NCBI GenBank assembly: GCA_965230565.1
Contig: CBDDLH010000003.1
Span: forward strand, 434,001-498,000
Reading direction: 5' to 3'
Source of the DNA: BCD1 sp965230565
Lineage (GTDB): Bacteria; Bacteroidota; Bacteroidia; Chitinophagales; Saprospiraceae
DNA length: 64,000 nucleotides
Shown: positions 17,001 to 25,296 of the stretch, piece by piece
Layout of the letters: every line of letters starts with the position of its first letter
Position numbering within the stretch: the first letter of the stretch is position 1
Translations under genes and position numbers: made by a program
Notes under the pieces: generated by a model
What the model was told of the DNA's origin: nothing
What the model saw: the letters and a program-made list of their open reading frames with translations, nothing else
Databases searched by the model: none

Positions 17001-17792
17001 ATGGAAAAAAGGGGGCCCTATATCGTAACCGTTGAGCAATTTGGAAAAAGGTTTTTACCAAAATTGCTAAGCCACCTTATTGAAGAATATCAATTTAAAA
17101 AGAGAGAGGCCGATCTGGTGGGTAAAAAGGTACTCAACCGGCTTGAATCAAAATTTTCAGGAAACAACTCTCAACCTGTTCAGGTTTTTCATGAAGCATT
17201 AACTATTATTGTGACAAGAGAAACCAATAAATACAGGCGTTTGATGGATAAAAATTTCGGACTTTCTGAAACTTCCTTTAATGAAATGATCTTAAAAATG
17301 AAGCGGGGAGATGAGGGCCTCTTTGAGGTTGTTTTTCTGGCTCATTTTGATTTTTGCCTCAACTATCTACAGGGTAAGTATAAAGCTTCCTACGAAAATG
17401 CCTATGATGCAACGATGAACGCGATGCTTGCCTTTTGCAAAGGCCTTAAAGATGAAAGTATCACTTACGGCAATCTCAAGTTTTTATTTACCCAAATGGC
17501 CGGGCAGTATTACTTTAAATGGATAAGGAGGGAAAAGATCCAGGAGCCGATGCCGGAAATAGACATTCCGGAAGAAGAGGATGACTTCGAAGAAGTAAGT
17601 CTGAATATTTTGGATAAGGCCTGGGATTTACTGGGCGAGGGATGTAAAAAGCTGCTCGAAAACTTTTATTACAATAATAGCTCACTGATAGAATTAGCCA
17701 AAAAACACGAAAAAACTCCCATGGCAATGCGCAAACAAAAACAGCGATGTGTACAAAAACTGAGGAGTTATTTTAAACAAATGAATCAATAA
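17001..17792 (+). CDS. Divergent sigma-70-like factor with N-terminal extension
   Basis: A 263-residue protein. Residues ~1-85 form an extra basic helical domain (MEKRGPYIVTVEQFGKRFLP). Residues ~95-185 resemble sigma region 2 (MILKMKRGDEGLFEVVFLAH, YENAYDATMNAMLAFCKGL, LKFLFTQMAGQYYFKWIRRE). After an acidic linker, residues ~210-260 form a region-4-like helix-turn-helix (LLENFYYNNSSLIELAKKHE, MAMRKQKQRCVQKLRSYFKQ). The next gene, a membrane TPR protein, starts 4 bp after the stop and probably controls it. It is weaker than classical ECF members, so the sigma role is likely but not certain. Confidence 0.68.
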   Translation: MEKRGPYIVTVEQFGKRFLPKLLSHLIEEYQFKKREADLVGKKVLNRLESKFSGNNSQPVQVFHEALTIIVTRETNKYRRLMDKNFGLSETSFNEMILKMKRGDEGLFEVVFLAHFDFCLNYLQGKYKASYENAYDATMNAMLAFCKGLKDESITYGNLKFLFTQMAGQYYFKWIRREKIQEPMPEIDIPEEEDDFEEVSLNILDKAWDLLGEGCKKLLENFYYNNSSLIELAKKHEKTPMAMRKQKQRCVQKLRSYFKQMNQ

Positions 17793-17795
17793 ATT

Positions 17796-18491
17796 ATGGA
17801 TCATTCTAAAAAATTCACCGACGAAAATCTGCAAGGAGAAGAGCTTGAGGCTTTCACAGAAAAATTCCTCAAAGCAAAATTCGACAGAGACAGAAAGAAA
17901 AGATGGGGAGAAATCCTGGAGAAAAAGCATGGAGTCAAACCTCCAGGGGCAGAACTTGAAAAAAGGAAGGGTCGAACCATTTACCTTTGGATCGGAGCAG
18001 TGGCTGCTGCAGTTGTTTTACTATTCCTGGCATATCCATTGTTTTTCAATGCTTCTGAAGCGGACTACCAACAATTGGCTGATAATTACCTACAACAGGA
18101 TTTTTTCCAGAATCAGGAAATTTCCAAAGGAGACCAGGATATTGAAATACTTGAGTTCAATGCCGCAACTGCCTACAACAACAAGGAGTTTGAAATTGCC
18201 ATTGACAATTATGAAAAAATCGTAGAGACGGAAGCCGCCAAGGATCACCATATTTTCTTCCTGGGGCTGAGCTATTTATACACAGGTAATTACCCTGAGA
18301 CCATTGGGATTCTTTCTAATTATGTGGAAAATGATACCAGATCTTCTTTCAAACAGGAAGCTCCATGGTTCCTGGCATTGGCCTATGTCAAAAATAATGA
18401 GCCTGAAAAAGCCAGGCCTTTTTTGGAGCAAGTCAAAAACGGGACATGGAATCGTCAAAAGGCAATCCAACTACTCAAAAAGCTGGAATAA
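17796..18491 (+). CDS. Single-pass membrane TPR protein, putative sigma partner
   Basis: A 231-residue protein. A charged cytosolic N-terminus (1-62; KAKFDRDRKKRWGEILEKKH) is followed by one transmembrane helix (TIYLWIGAVAAAVVLLFLAY, ~65-86). The periplasmic C-terminal half contains two or three TPR motifs (NAATAYNNKEFEIAIDNYEK, LGLSYLYTGNYPETIGILSN, LALAYVKNNEPEKARPFLEQ). It follows the sigma-like gene by 4 bp. The topology (cytosolic segment, helix, periplasmic sensor) matches an anti-sigma factor, but no known anti-sigma domain was recognised. Confidence 0.65.
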   Translation: MDHSKKFTDENLQGEELEAFTEKFLKAKFDRDRKKRWGEILEKKHGVKPPGAELEKRKGRTIYLWIGAVAAAVVLLFLAYPLFFNASEADYQQLADNYLQQDFFQNQEISKGDQDIEILEFNAATAYNNKEFEIAIDNYEKIVETEAAKDHHIFFLGLSYLYTGNYPETIGILSNYVENDTRSSFKQEAPWFLALAYVKNNEPEKARPFLEQVKNGTWNRQKAIQLLKKLE

Positions 18492-18494
18492 TGG

Positions 18495-20153
18495 TTAAAC
18501 AGCAGCAGCCGGCAAGGATTCTTTGACAAAATACATATCGATCTGCCCTTTATTCTTGGCATCAACCTTACCTCTGTATTCACAATCAAATTTGTATCGT
18601 ACCAGGTTATGTGTTGATTCAGAAATATTGACTTTACCCGGCAAACTCTTTGACTCCATACGTGCAGCAATATTTACAGTATCTCCCCAAATATCGTAGG
18701 CAAATTTATCTACACCCACCACACCTGCTACAACCGGACCTGTATGGATACCGATGCGGGCCTCAAAATATGGCCGGCCCAAACGGATGCGTTCCTGTTT
18801 ATGCTCCTCCAGGAACTCCTGAATCTCCATGGCAGCACGTACAATATTGTAAGGAATGGATCTCCGCTCACTCAATCCACTGGCACACATATAGGCGTCA
18901 CCTATGGTTTTGATTTTTTCAATGTCCTCATACTGGGAAATAATAAAATCAAAGGCTTTAAAGCAAAGGTCCAGTTCCTCCACCAACTCTTCGGGTGTAA
19001 GCTGCTCTGAAATTTGGGTGAAGTTTTTAAAATCAGTAAACAAGACCGTTACTTCATCAAATTTTCTGGCCTTGGCTTTCCCGTATTCCTTAAGCTCGGT
19101 GGCAATAGGAGCAGGTAAAATATTCAATAATAATTCATCAGAACGCTCCCGTTCTTCTTCAATCGTTTTATTTTTTTCAGCCAGGGTGTCTGCAGCTTTC
19201 CGTTTGGTTCTATATCTTGCGTAAAACAAAATCAACAACAACAATAAAAATCCGGCCGCAGCAAGGGTCTGATTTCGAAGATTACGGCTTTGGGCAGCCT
19301 CTAGTTCACTCTGCTGGGCAATGAGCTTGCTTTGCTCCGCTTCAAGGGTGGCTTCCGCCAGAGCAGCTTTTTGCTCCAAAGCTTCACGAGATAAACTTTT
19401 CACCTCTTTTTCCTTGCGTTTGGCTACCTCTTCGATCTTTTTCTTTTCTTCCTCAATAGTCATTATTTCCTCCTGCTTGGCAGAGATTTCCTGTTGTTTC
19501 TGCTCATTGGATTGCAACAACTGAGCCTGCCTTTCCTCCAAAAGCGTCTTATCGGTTGATAGTTGCTCACTTTGTAATTTGAGATTATTAATGGTAAAAG
19601 TGAGCTGATCCTTCTCTTTTTCCAGCTCTCTTTTTTCTCTTTCCAACTGCGCTTTCTGGCGTTCGAATCTGCTATCGAGGTCACTCATGGAGGTTCCGCG
19701 CTGACTAAAATAGTTAAATGCCTCTTGATTGATTTCGTAAGCCCTGCGATAATTCCTGTCCTTAACAGCCACTGCACTCCTCTTGGTAGTAGCCTGAATC
19801 AACAGGTCTGAATAACCTGCCGCCTTAGCAAACTTCTGAGTACTCTTAAACCAAACTTCTGCATTCCGGGAATTACGGTCACGTTCATAACCTTTAGCAA
19901 TGATGAACGCTGAACGGGCAGACATACCATCATTACCCTTGGAGACAGCCTGATTATGCGCCGTTTTTCCATATTTGATACATTCATCCGCATCAACTCG
20001 CAAAAAAGCCTCCGCAATTTGAAAATTCAGCACCATCTTCTCCTCTGTCGTTTTTGCTTCACTCAATTCCTCCTTCAATTGGTCAATGGTCGCATTCTGA
20101 CCAAAAACAGCAACGGAAAACAATAGCAGAAACAGACTGTATAATAACTTCAT
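18495..20153 (-). CDS. Class III adenylate cyclase with exported TPR and coiled-coil sensor
   Basis: A 552-residue membrane cyclase. Signal peptide 1-18; helical TPR-like repeats ~20-150; a long coiled coil ~160-290 (QLEREKRELEKEKDQL, KRKEKEVKSLSREALEQKAA). A transmembrane helix (LAAAGFLLLLLILFYARY) is followed by a cytosolic class III cyclase domain. Metal-binding aspartates are in VLFTDFKNFTQISE and KTIGDAYMCASG. KIKTIGD and YDIWGDTVNIAARMES carry the Lys/Asp pair that selects ATP over GTP. It should make cAMP in response to a periplasmic signal. It converges on the TPR gene upstream with a 3-bp gap. Confidence 0.9.
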   Translation of the reverse strand: MKLLYSLFLLLFSVAVFGQNATIDQLKEELSEAKTTEEKMVLNFQIAEAFLRVDADECIKYGKTAHNQAVSKGNDGMSARSAFIIAKGYERDRNSRNAEVWFKSTQKFAKAAGYSDLLIQATTKRSAVAVKDRNYRRAYEINQEAFNYFSQRGTSMSDLDSRFERQKAQLEREKRELEKEKDQLTFTINNLKLQSEQLSTDKTLLEERQAQLLQSNEQKQQEISAKQEEIMTIEEEKKKIEEVAKRKEKEVKSLSREALEQKAALAEATLEAEQSKLIAQQSELEAAQSRNLRNQTLAAAGFLLLLLILFYARYRTKRKAADTLAEKNKTIEEERERSDELLLNILPAPIATELKEYGKAKARKFDEVTVLFTDFKNFTQISEQLTPEELVEELDLCFKAFDFIISQYEDIEKIKTIGDAYMCASGLSERRSIPYNIVRAAMEIQEFLEEHKQERIRLGRPYFEARIGIHTGPVVAGVVGVDKFAYDIWGDTVNIAARMESKSLPGKVNISESTHNLVRYKFDCEYRGKVDAKNKGQIDMYFVKESLPAAAV

Positions 20154-20181
20154 TTATCAAGAATTTGTCAAAAGTTTTAAT

Positions 20182-20200
20182 CCGCCCATCGTCAGGCAGG
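20182..20200. repeat. REP-like palindrome fragment
   Basis: CCGCCCATCGTCAGGCAGG matches, with a 2-bp gap, the reverse of the element at 9022-9045 (TGCCCATGCCGTCAGGCAGG). It is located upstream of the adenylate cyclase gene. Confidence 0.5.
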
Positions 20201-20396
20201 AACGAATAGAAAATTAAAAAACATTGATCATCTATTCATAAATGTCTCATCGAACTCAACAAGACTTCCAACATTTGCTTAACGCCAAAATCCTGTCAAA
20301 GTAACGGTAAAACGTACCTTAAATACTTTGGATTCATAAAGGTTGGTTAACAAAAGTACGAAATAGTGAAAAAAAAGTTGTGGAAACCGGGGATTA

Positions 20397-20780
20397 CTAC
20401 CCGTTATCGATATTTAAGGAATCCTGTTCAATTAATTCGAGAGATGAATCACGGAAAAAAGGTTGGACGGGTAGCGAATCTTCAACTGGAACGATCTCGG
20501 GCCTTTCCGGCTTTTCAGGAATCGCAGGCCTCCCTGCAGTATCTCTTTTCAGACGAGCTTCCGACAGCAGGATCGAATCTACAATAGCGCCCGCCTCCTT
20601 CAGGGCTTTTTCTCTGCAGGAATTTTTCTTCTCCTTAGTATATCGTTGAATACGATCCTCCACAGTTTGCTGGATCATCTGTTCCCGGAGGGCATTATCA
20701 TTATCCGAAGAACAGGCAAAAAGCAGGCCTGTAAAAACCAAAAGAATTGGTTTGCAAATATTTTGAACCATCTTCATCAT
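20397..20780 (-). CDS. Putative lipoprotein of unknown function
   Basis: A 127-residue protein with signal peptide MMKMVQNICKPILLVFTGLL and lipobox LFAC, then an SSDND stretch typical of exported Bacteroidota lipoproteins. The mature part is helical and charged (REQMIQQTVEDRIQRYTKEK), with a proline-rich tail (PAIPEKPERPEIVPVED). No domain is recognised. A perfect TACTTTTG box lies 5 nt before the first ATG, so the mRNA may be leaderless. Confidence 0.7.
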   Translation of the reverse strand: MMKMVQNICKPILLVFTGLLFACSSDNDNALREQMIQQTVEDRIQRYTKEKKNSCREKALKEAGAIVDSILLSEARLKRDTAGRPAIPEKPERPEIVPVEDSLPVQPFFRDSSLELIEQDSLNIDNG

Positions 20781-20785
20781 TGCCG

Positions 20786-20793
20786 CAAAAGTA
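20786..20793 (-). promoter_or_regulatory. -7 box TACTTTTG, predicted leaderless promoter
   Basis: Exact TAnnTTTG match on the minus strand. Only TGCCG separates it from the ATG at 20780, so transcription should start at or next to the start codon. Confidence 0.55.
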
Positions 20794-20862
20794 CAACATT
20801 CCGTACATATTAGCTACGCTTCGGTGGTTTACTCAGCCTTTACTTCCGATTGGGTTCAATGA

Positions 20863-22395
20863 TCAAAACATATAATTCGCACCGATATGCAGACTAAATG
20901 AATTCAGGCTGTTGGAAAAATCTTCAGTGGAAACGACTGGCGTAATATTTGTTCTGAAAACAGGCTCAACCGACAATCTGAGGGAAGGTGATAGATGGTA
21001 ACCAATGCTGGCCCCCAACAAATAATCGTACCCCACGCGTCGCGTTTCTGTCAATTGCCTTGTTATTCTTGGCTTGTTGTTATGTCGCCTTAGTTTCATG
21101 CTTTTGGATGTAACCTCTGCCTCAACCACCGTTGTATTGAGGATATTAATTGCAGCTCCGGTTTGAACACCATAACTAAACCTGCCTTTTCCCGTTTCGT
21201 AACCGACCATCAATGGGATATTGATGAATTTCAACCGCTGCCTGGCAATTACATCAAGCAGAACATGTTGCCCCTGATTGATCTGATCGGAGGAAGAACG
21301 GCGAAAATCTACTTCAAGGTCAGTATTCCCATAAGAAGTAGGCACACTCAGGGAATAAGTACTTTCATAATCTTCCCCCACCTGGGTTTCAATGGTCTGA
21401 TCATAATCGATCCTGAATCTCTGACGGGAAGTAAGGGCCGCATCATAAAACCCTATTCCTGTACTTATTTTCCAATGACCATTCAAAACGACTCCGGCTT
21501 TAAATCCTCGCTCGGGAGACCAGGACTCCTTTTCAAACGACCGGAATAATAATGGCCCCATCGAGGATTTGGTGTGGCTGGAGGTAAAATTAGGGGCAGC
21601 ATAAGCCCCTACAAAAAAGCCAACGCTCTTCACTGGAATAACCGGCTTGTTGTCACTAACCACCGGTAGGGGTTTCATGGCGATATCACGGGCAGGCAAT
21701 TCAAGCGAAGACATAAGCCCGCGCAAATAAGGAACATTCCTCAATGGCTCCCGGGATGATTCTTCCAAAGGTAATACAGTTGCCTTGACGGCATCCGGAG
21801 TAATATTTTCGACAATTCCATTTTCATCGGTTTCTCCGGTTGCGGAAAAATCCGATTGGGTTCCTGTTGTTACAAATTCGTTTACTGAAAAATCGGTTTT
21901 GTCGTTTTCCGGATGAACCGTCAAAGCATTGTCTTTTGAGATCAGGGGATTATTTTGTGATAAACCATCAGAAGAAATTGATATACGCTGAGTAGGTTTT
22001 TCTGGTGTGAGTGTTTGTTTATTGGTCTGGGCTCCATCTAATGCTGAGTCTTCGTCAGCCGATTCCTGATACTGAATTTCTTCATTCAGCAGCTCTATTT
22101 CTGAAGCCTGCAATCGTACCTGTTGTTTGAGATTTTTATTTTGATTCCAGAAAAAAACAGCCGCTCCGGTCAGACCGAGCAGGAAGATACCTACAATCAG
22201 TTTTTGCCAGGAATAGGAAAGCCATCCGCCTCCGCCCGGAGCAGCGACGGCGATCTTATCCCAAACCTCCTCAGAAGGTGTATCCCAACCATCGGGAGCC
22301 GGCGAATCCGGAAGGTCCTCAAATCTTTGTTTGAACAGTGATTCTAAATTGTCCTTATGTAGATTTTCTTCCATACTGGAAAATTTCATTTTCAA
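20863..22395 (-). CDS. Membrane-anchored protein with cytoplasmic N-terminus and C-terminal barrel-like domain; putative anti-sigma partner
   Basis: A 510-residue protein, 15 bp downstream of an ECF sigma gene. Residues 1-~83 are cytosolic (LESLFKQRFEDLPDSPAPDG, then TPSEEVWDKIA, matching the F-x-D-x-P...W-D-K-I pattern of its paralogue at 3565). A transmembrane helix sits at ~86-107 (LIVGIFLLGLTGAAVFFW), followed by a coiled-coil stretch (LKQQVRLQASEIELLNEEIQ) and a Ser/Thr-rich linker. The C-terminal ~230 residues are PorT-like barrel strands ending SLHIGANYMF. Joining an inner-membrane helix to an outer-membrane-type barrel in one chain is unusual. Confidence 0.62.
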   Translation of the reverse strand: MKMKFSSMEENLHKDNLESLFKQRFEDLPDSPAPDGWDTPSEEVWDKIAVAAPGGGGWLSYSWQKLIVGIFLLGLTGAAVFFWNQNKNLKQQVRLQASEIELLNEEIQYQESADEDSALDGAQTNKQTLTPEKPTQRISISSDGLSQNNPLISKDNALTVHPENDKTDFSVNEFVTTGTQSDFSATGETDENGIVENITPDAVKATVLPLEESSREPLRNVPYLRGLMSSLELPARDIAMKPLPVVSDNKPVIPVKSVGFFVGAYAAPNFTSSHTKSSMGPLLFRSFEKESWSPERGFKAGVVLNGHWKISTGIGFYDAALTSRQRFRIDYDQTIETQVGEDYESTYSLSVPTSYGNTDLEVDFRRSSSDQINQGQHVLLDVIARQRLKFINIPLMVGYETGKGRFSYGVQTGAAINILNTTVVEAEVTSKSMKLRRHNNKPRITRQLTETRRVGYDYLLGASIGYHLSPSLRLSVEPVFRTNITPVVSTEDFSNSLNSFSLHIGANYMF

Positions 22396-22410
22396 ATTTT
22401 AATCAACACC

Positions 22411-22950
22411 CTACCCCACCAGATTTTTTTCAAACATCCTCCTCAACATAGCTTTTGCTTTGGATAATTGGGATTTCGACGTACTCTCTGTCACCTGTAA
22501 TTGCTCGGCAATTTCCTTATGAGAATAGCCTTCAATCACATACATATTAAAAACGACACGGTATCCGGGTGGCAGCTTTTGAATCAGATTTGTCAAAGCT
22601 TTTGCACCAAGGTCACTTAAAATAACCTCTTCGGCCTGATGAGTGTCTGCAATTTCTGTTATTTCAAGGGTATGTCCCCTTCGCTTTTGTTTTCTGAGGT
22701 ATTGAAGTGCAGTATTGACCATTACTCTGCTCAACCACCCCCCAAGGGAACCTTTCCCGGAATACTGCCGGATATCAGCAAAAATCTTTATGAAACCATC
22801 CTGCAGCATATCCTCTGCTTCAGGACGATCCTTGGCATACCTGAGACAAATACGAAAGAGCTGAACTTTGTACATATCGTACAAAGCTCTTTGGGCTTTT
22901 CTGTCCTTCTTAATGCAGCCGTTAACAAGATTTTGCTCTTTGCTCTCCAA
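22411..22950 (-). CDS. ECF RNA polymerase sigma factor
   Basis: A 179-residue ECF sigma. Region 2: LYDMYKVQLFRICLRYAKDR, PEAEDMLQDGFIKIFADIRQ and GSLGGWLSRVMVNTALQYLR. Region 4: IQKLPPGYRVVFNMYVIEGY, SHKEIAEQLQVTESTSKSQL. Translation seems to start at TTG 22950, because a stop codon immediately precedes it and no in-frame ATG is close. It forms a two-gene unit with the membrane protein 20863-22395. Region 4 closely resembles that of the broken sigma at 4775-5328, so the two units are probably paralogous. Confidence 0.93.
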   Translation of the reverse strand: MESKEQNLVNGCIKKDRKAQRALYDMYKVQLFRICLRYAKDRPEAEDMLQDGFIKIFADIRQYSGKGSLGGWLSRVMVNTALQYLRKQKRRGHTLEITEIADTHQAEEVILSDLGAKALTNLIQKLPPGYRVVFNMYVIEGYSHKEIAEQLQVTESTSKSQLSKAKAMLRRMFEKNLVG

Positions 22951-23113
22951 TTACCAGTGGTTTGTTTACTGTTCCCTTTGACTTAATGGTGTTAAAAGGT
23001 TTAAAAAGGTTGCCTGGATTTGTTAATTTTTTTATCTGATATTTCAGGCATTTCCTTAAAATTCCCAAAAAAACGTCTTTTCTTGTGGCTCAACAAAAAC
23101 ACACCATTTGACC

Positions 23114-23986
23114 ATGGTTTCAGTAGATCTTCTGATCCGTATCGTTCTTGCACTCATCATGCTCGGGGTAGGTATGTCTATTGATGCCTCCAATTTCAGA
23201 GCGGTTTTTCAGCGGCCAAGAGCTTTTTTTATCGGGCTCTTTTCCCAGATGGTTTCCCTCCCGGTTTTTGCCTTCTCTATGGTGTATTTTTTACCCATTT
23301 CTCCGGAATTCAAGATCGGCATTATCATCCTTTCCCTTTGCCCGGGAGGCAATATGTCGAATTACATTTCCTATCTTACAAAATCCAATACAGCTTTAGC
23401 CATTTCTCTGACTACCATAAACGGACTGCTGACCGTTTTCACTATTCCGTTGATCAGCAACCGGGCTTCAGAGATATTCCTTGGTCATGAAGAATATTTT
23501 ACCCTTCCTTTTATTGCTACTGCCATAGAAATTTTCCAGCTGATCCTGATTCCTGCAGCCATCGGTGTGACGATCAGACATTTCCGGCATCACCTGATAG
23601 AAAAGTTGGAAAAACCTGTAAAATGGACCACTTATGTTTTGCTGGCTATCATGTTTGGAATGCTCTTTTTTGGAGAAGAAGCACAAGGCGGCCTGAAACT
23701 TACTTTTAAAGATATTTACACGATTTTACCTTTTACCCTTGCGCTTAATTTATTTGGCATGTTGTTCGGGTATTACTTTTCCAGATGGAACAAACTCTCC
23801 TGGCGAAACGGTATCACTATTTCAATAGAAACCGGTCTGCAAAATACAGCTCTTGCACTTTTGGTAACCGGCACCTTGCTTAACAATAGTGAAATGGCCA
23901 AACCAGCCCTCATTTATGCCGCTTTCAGCTTCTGGACCACGCTTGGGTTTGCAAGTTATATGAAGAGAAGAGCCACTTCCCGATAA
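23114..23986 (+). CDS. Bile acid:sodium symporter (BASS) family transporter
   Basis: A 290-residue inner-membrane protein with about nine hydrophobic helices. BASS-type signatures are LIMLGVGMSIDASNF and LSLCPGGNMSNYISYLTKSN (the crossover/Na+ site region), and ISIETGLQNTALALLVTGTL in the second half. It probably imports an organic anion with sodium; the substrate is unknown. I chose the ATG at 23114 over an in-frame TTG at 23108. It stands alone, divergent from the sigma operon. Confidence 0.88.
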   Translation: MVSVDLLIRIVLALIMLGVGMSIDASNFRAVFQRPRAFFIGLFSQMVSLPVFAFSMVYFLPISPEFKIGIIILSLCPGGNMSNYISYLTKSNTALAISLTTINGLLTVFTIPLISNRASEIFLGHEEYFTLPFIATAIEIFQLILIPAAIGVTIRHFRHHLIEKLEKPVKWTTYVLLAIMFGMLFFGEEAQGGLKLTFKDIYTILPFTLALNLFGMLFGYYFSRWNKLSWRNGITISIETGLQNTALALLVTGTLLNNSEMAKPALIYAAFSFWTTLGFASYMKRRATSR

Positions 23987-24183
23987 ATAATCGCTCACAT
24001 TTAAGGGTTTCCAACCAAAATTTCACTCCTCTTTGCCATTATGGCATTAAAATTTATTGATTTTTGCCAATATGTCACCCAAAAGATAGATATTCAGCCT
24101 ATTTGACCCATCTTTTCCAATGGCACAGATATTGACCTATATGCAGTGTTAATCAATTAGAAAAAATTTAAAATCAAATAAAA

Positions 24184-24588
24184 ATGTTAGTTGTAAGACC
24201 TACTGTAAGACCATACACAAGAGCACATGCAAGACCTGTTTACACCAGAAATCATGTAGCGAGCACCAATACGTCTGTTAAAGTAAATGTTATTGAACAG
24301 GACGCCGATTACACCCTTGAATTAGCTGCTCCGGGATTGACTAAAAACGACTTTGAATTGAAAGTTGAGAAAGAGATCCTGACCATTTCAGCTAAAAAAG
24401 AACAATCAGATCAGGAAGGCGTTAAGGTCCTGAGAAATGAATTCGGTAAATATGACTTTAAACGTTCATTCCAGTTGACAGACACCATTGACATTGAAAA
24501 GATTAAAGCTTCTTATCACCAGGGAATTCTCAGTGTAGTATTACCTAAAAAGGAAAAAGAAGCTCCTAAAGTGGTAACAGTTAAGTAA
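24184..24588 (+). CDS. Small heat shock protein, Hsp20/alpha-crystallin
   Basis: An ATP-independent holdase chaperone, 134 residues. A short Arg-rich N-terminal arm (residues 1-30) precedes the alpha-crystallin domain: VKVNVIEQDADYTLELAAPG, FELKVEKEILTISAKKE, and the conserved GILSVVLPKKE. The C-terminal V-x-V oligomerisation motif (KVVTVK) is present. A second hsp20 gene follows 150 bp later. A TGGCAC-N5-TTGAC sequence at 24121-24136 resembles a sigma-54 site. Confidence 0.95.
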   Translation: MLVVRPTVRPYTRAHARPVYTRNHVASTNTSVKVNVIEQDADYTLELAAPGLTKNDFELKVEKEILTISAKKEQSDQEGVKVLRNEFGKYDFKRSFQLTDTIDIEKIKASYHQGILSVVLPKKEKEAPKVVTVK

Positions 24589-24738
24589 ACACCATGATAT
24601 GTTTATGTGAGGATGTCGCCAGGGTTAAAGAACCATCAAGCAACAAGGGAAACATCACATAAACAAGTCAGAAAATTGACAATATTCTGACAAATGAATG
24701 AAATCTTTCCCTACATAATATTGTTAAAAAATTAGATT

Positions 24739-25179
24739 ATGAAATTTGATAATAAAAACAATCCCTTTACTAAAGGAGGGATTTTCGGCGAGATCCTTGA
24801 TGAATTTTTGAACACAGATATCACCAAATTCATGGGTGTTGATCTGACGGTCTCAAATCCAAGGGTTAATGTTTCGGAATCAGCTTCGGACTTTGTTATT
24901 GAACTGGCTGCTCCGGGACTCGAAAAAACGGACTTTGACCTGAACATTGAAGAAGGCAGTCTGAAAATAAAAGTTGACAAATCCGTTGAAGACGATAAAG
25001 ATCGTAAGTTTTTGAGACGGGAATTCAATTACAATACTTTCACCAGGAGCTTTACCCTTCCTGAATCTGTTGACCCGAATGCGATTTCGGCTAAATATGA
25101 AGGAGGAGTATTGAGTATAACTTTAGGGAAGAAAGAAGAGAACCAAACGGATTTTTCCCGCAAGATCAACATCTCCTAG
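24739..25179 (+). CDS. Small heat shock protein, Hsp20/alpha-crystallin (second copy)
   Basis: A 146-residue Hsp20 paralogue of the gene upstream. N-terminal arm MKFDNKNNPFTKGGIFGEIL, then the crystallin domain (NVSESASDFVIELAAPGLEK, FDLNIEEGSLKIKVDKS, ISAKYEGGVLSITLGKKEEN) and a C-terminal I-x-I motif (KINIS). The N-terminal arm differs from its neighbour's, so the two may form mixed oligomers. It is followed by a strong terminator at 25227-25258. Confidence 0.95.
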   Translation: MKFDNKNNPFTKGGIFGEILDEFLNTDITKFMGVDLTVSNPRVNVSESASDFVIELAAPGLEKTDFDLNIEEGSLKIKVDKSVEDDKDRKFLRREFNYNTFTRSFTLPESVDPNAISAKYEGGVLSITLGKKEENQTDFSRKINIS

Positions 25180-25226
25180 TGAAATCAAGATAAAAGTTAG
25201 TTAATAGGGTTTTAGGTGTTTATTTG

Positions 25227-25258
25227 GGGGGTCGGAAGCTTTTCCGATCCCCTTTTTT
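25227..25258 (+). terminator. Rho-independent terminator after second hsp20
   Basis: GGGGTCGGAA pairs with TTCCGATCCCC (one bulged T) around a GCTT loop and is followed by TTTTTT. It separates the hsp20 pair from the CHAT gene. Confidence 0.85.
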
Positions 25259-25296
25259 GTGCACGACCCTAAAATTTCTGTACCTTTCTTGGAAAA

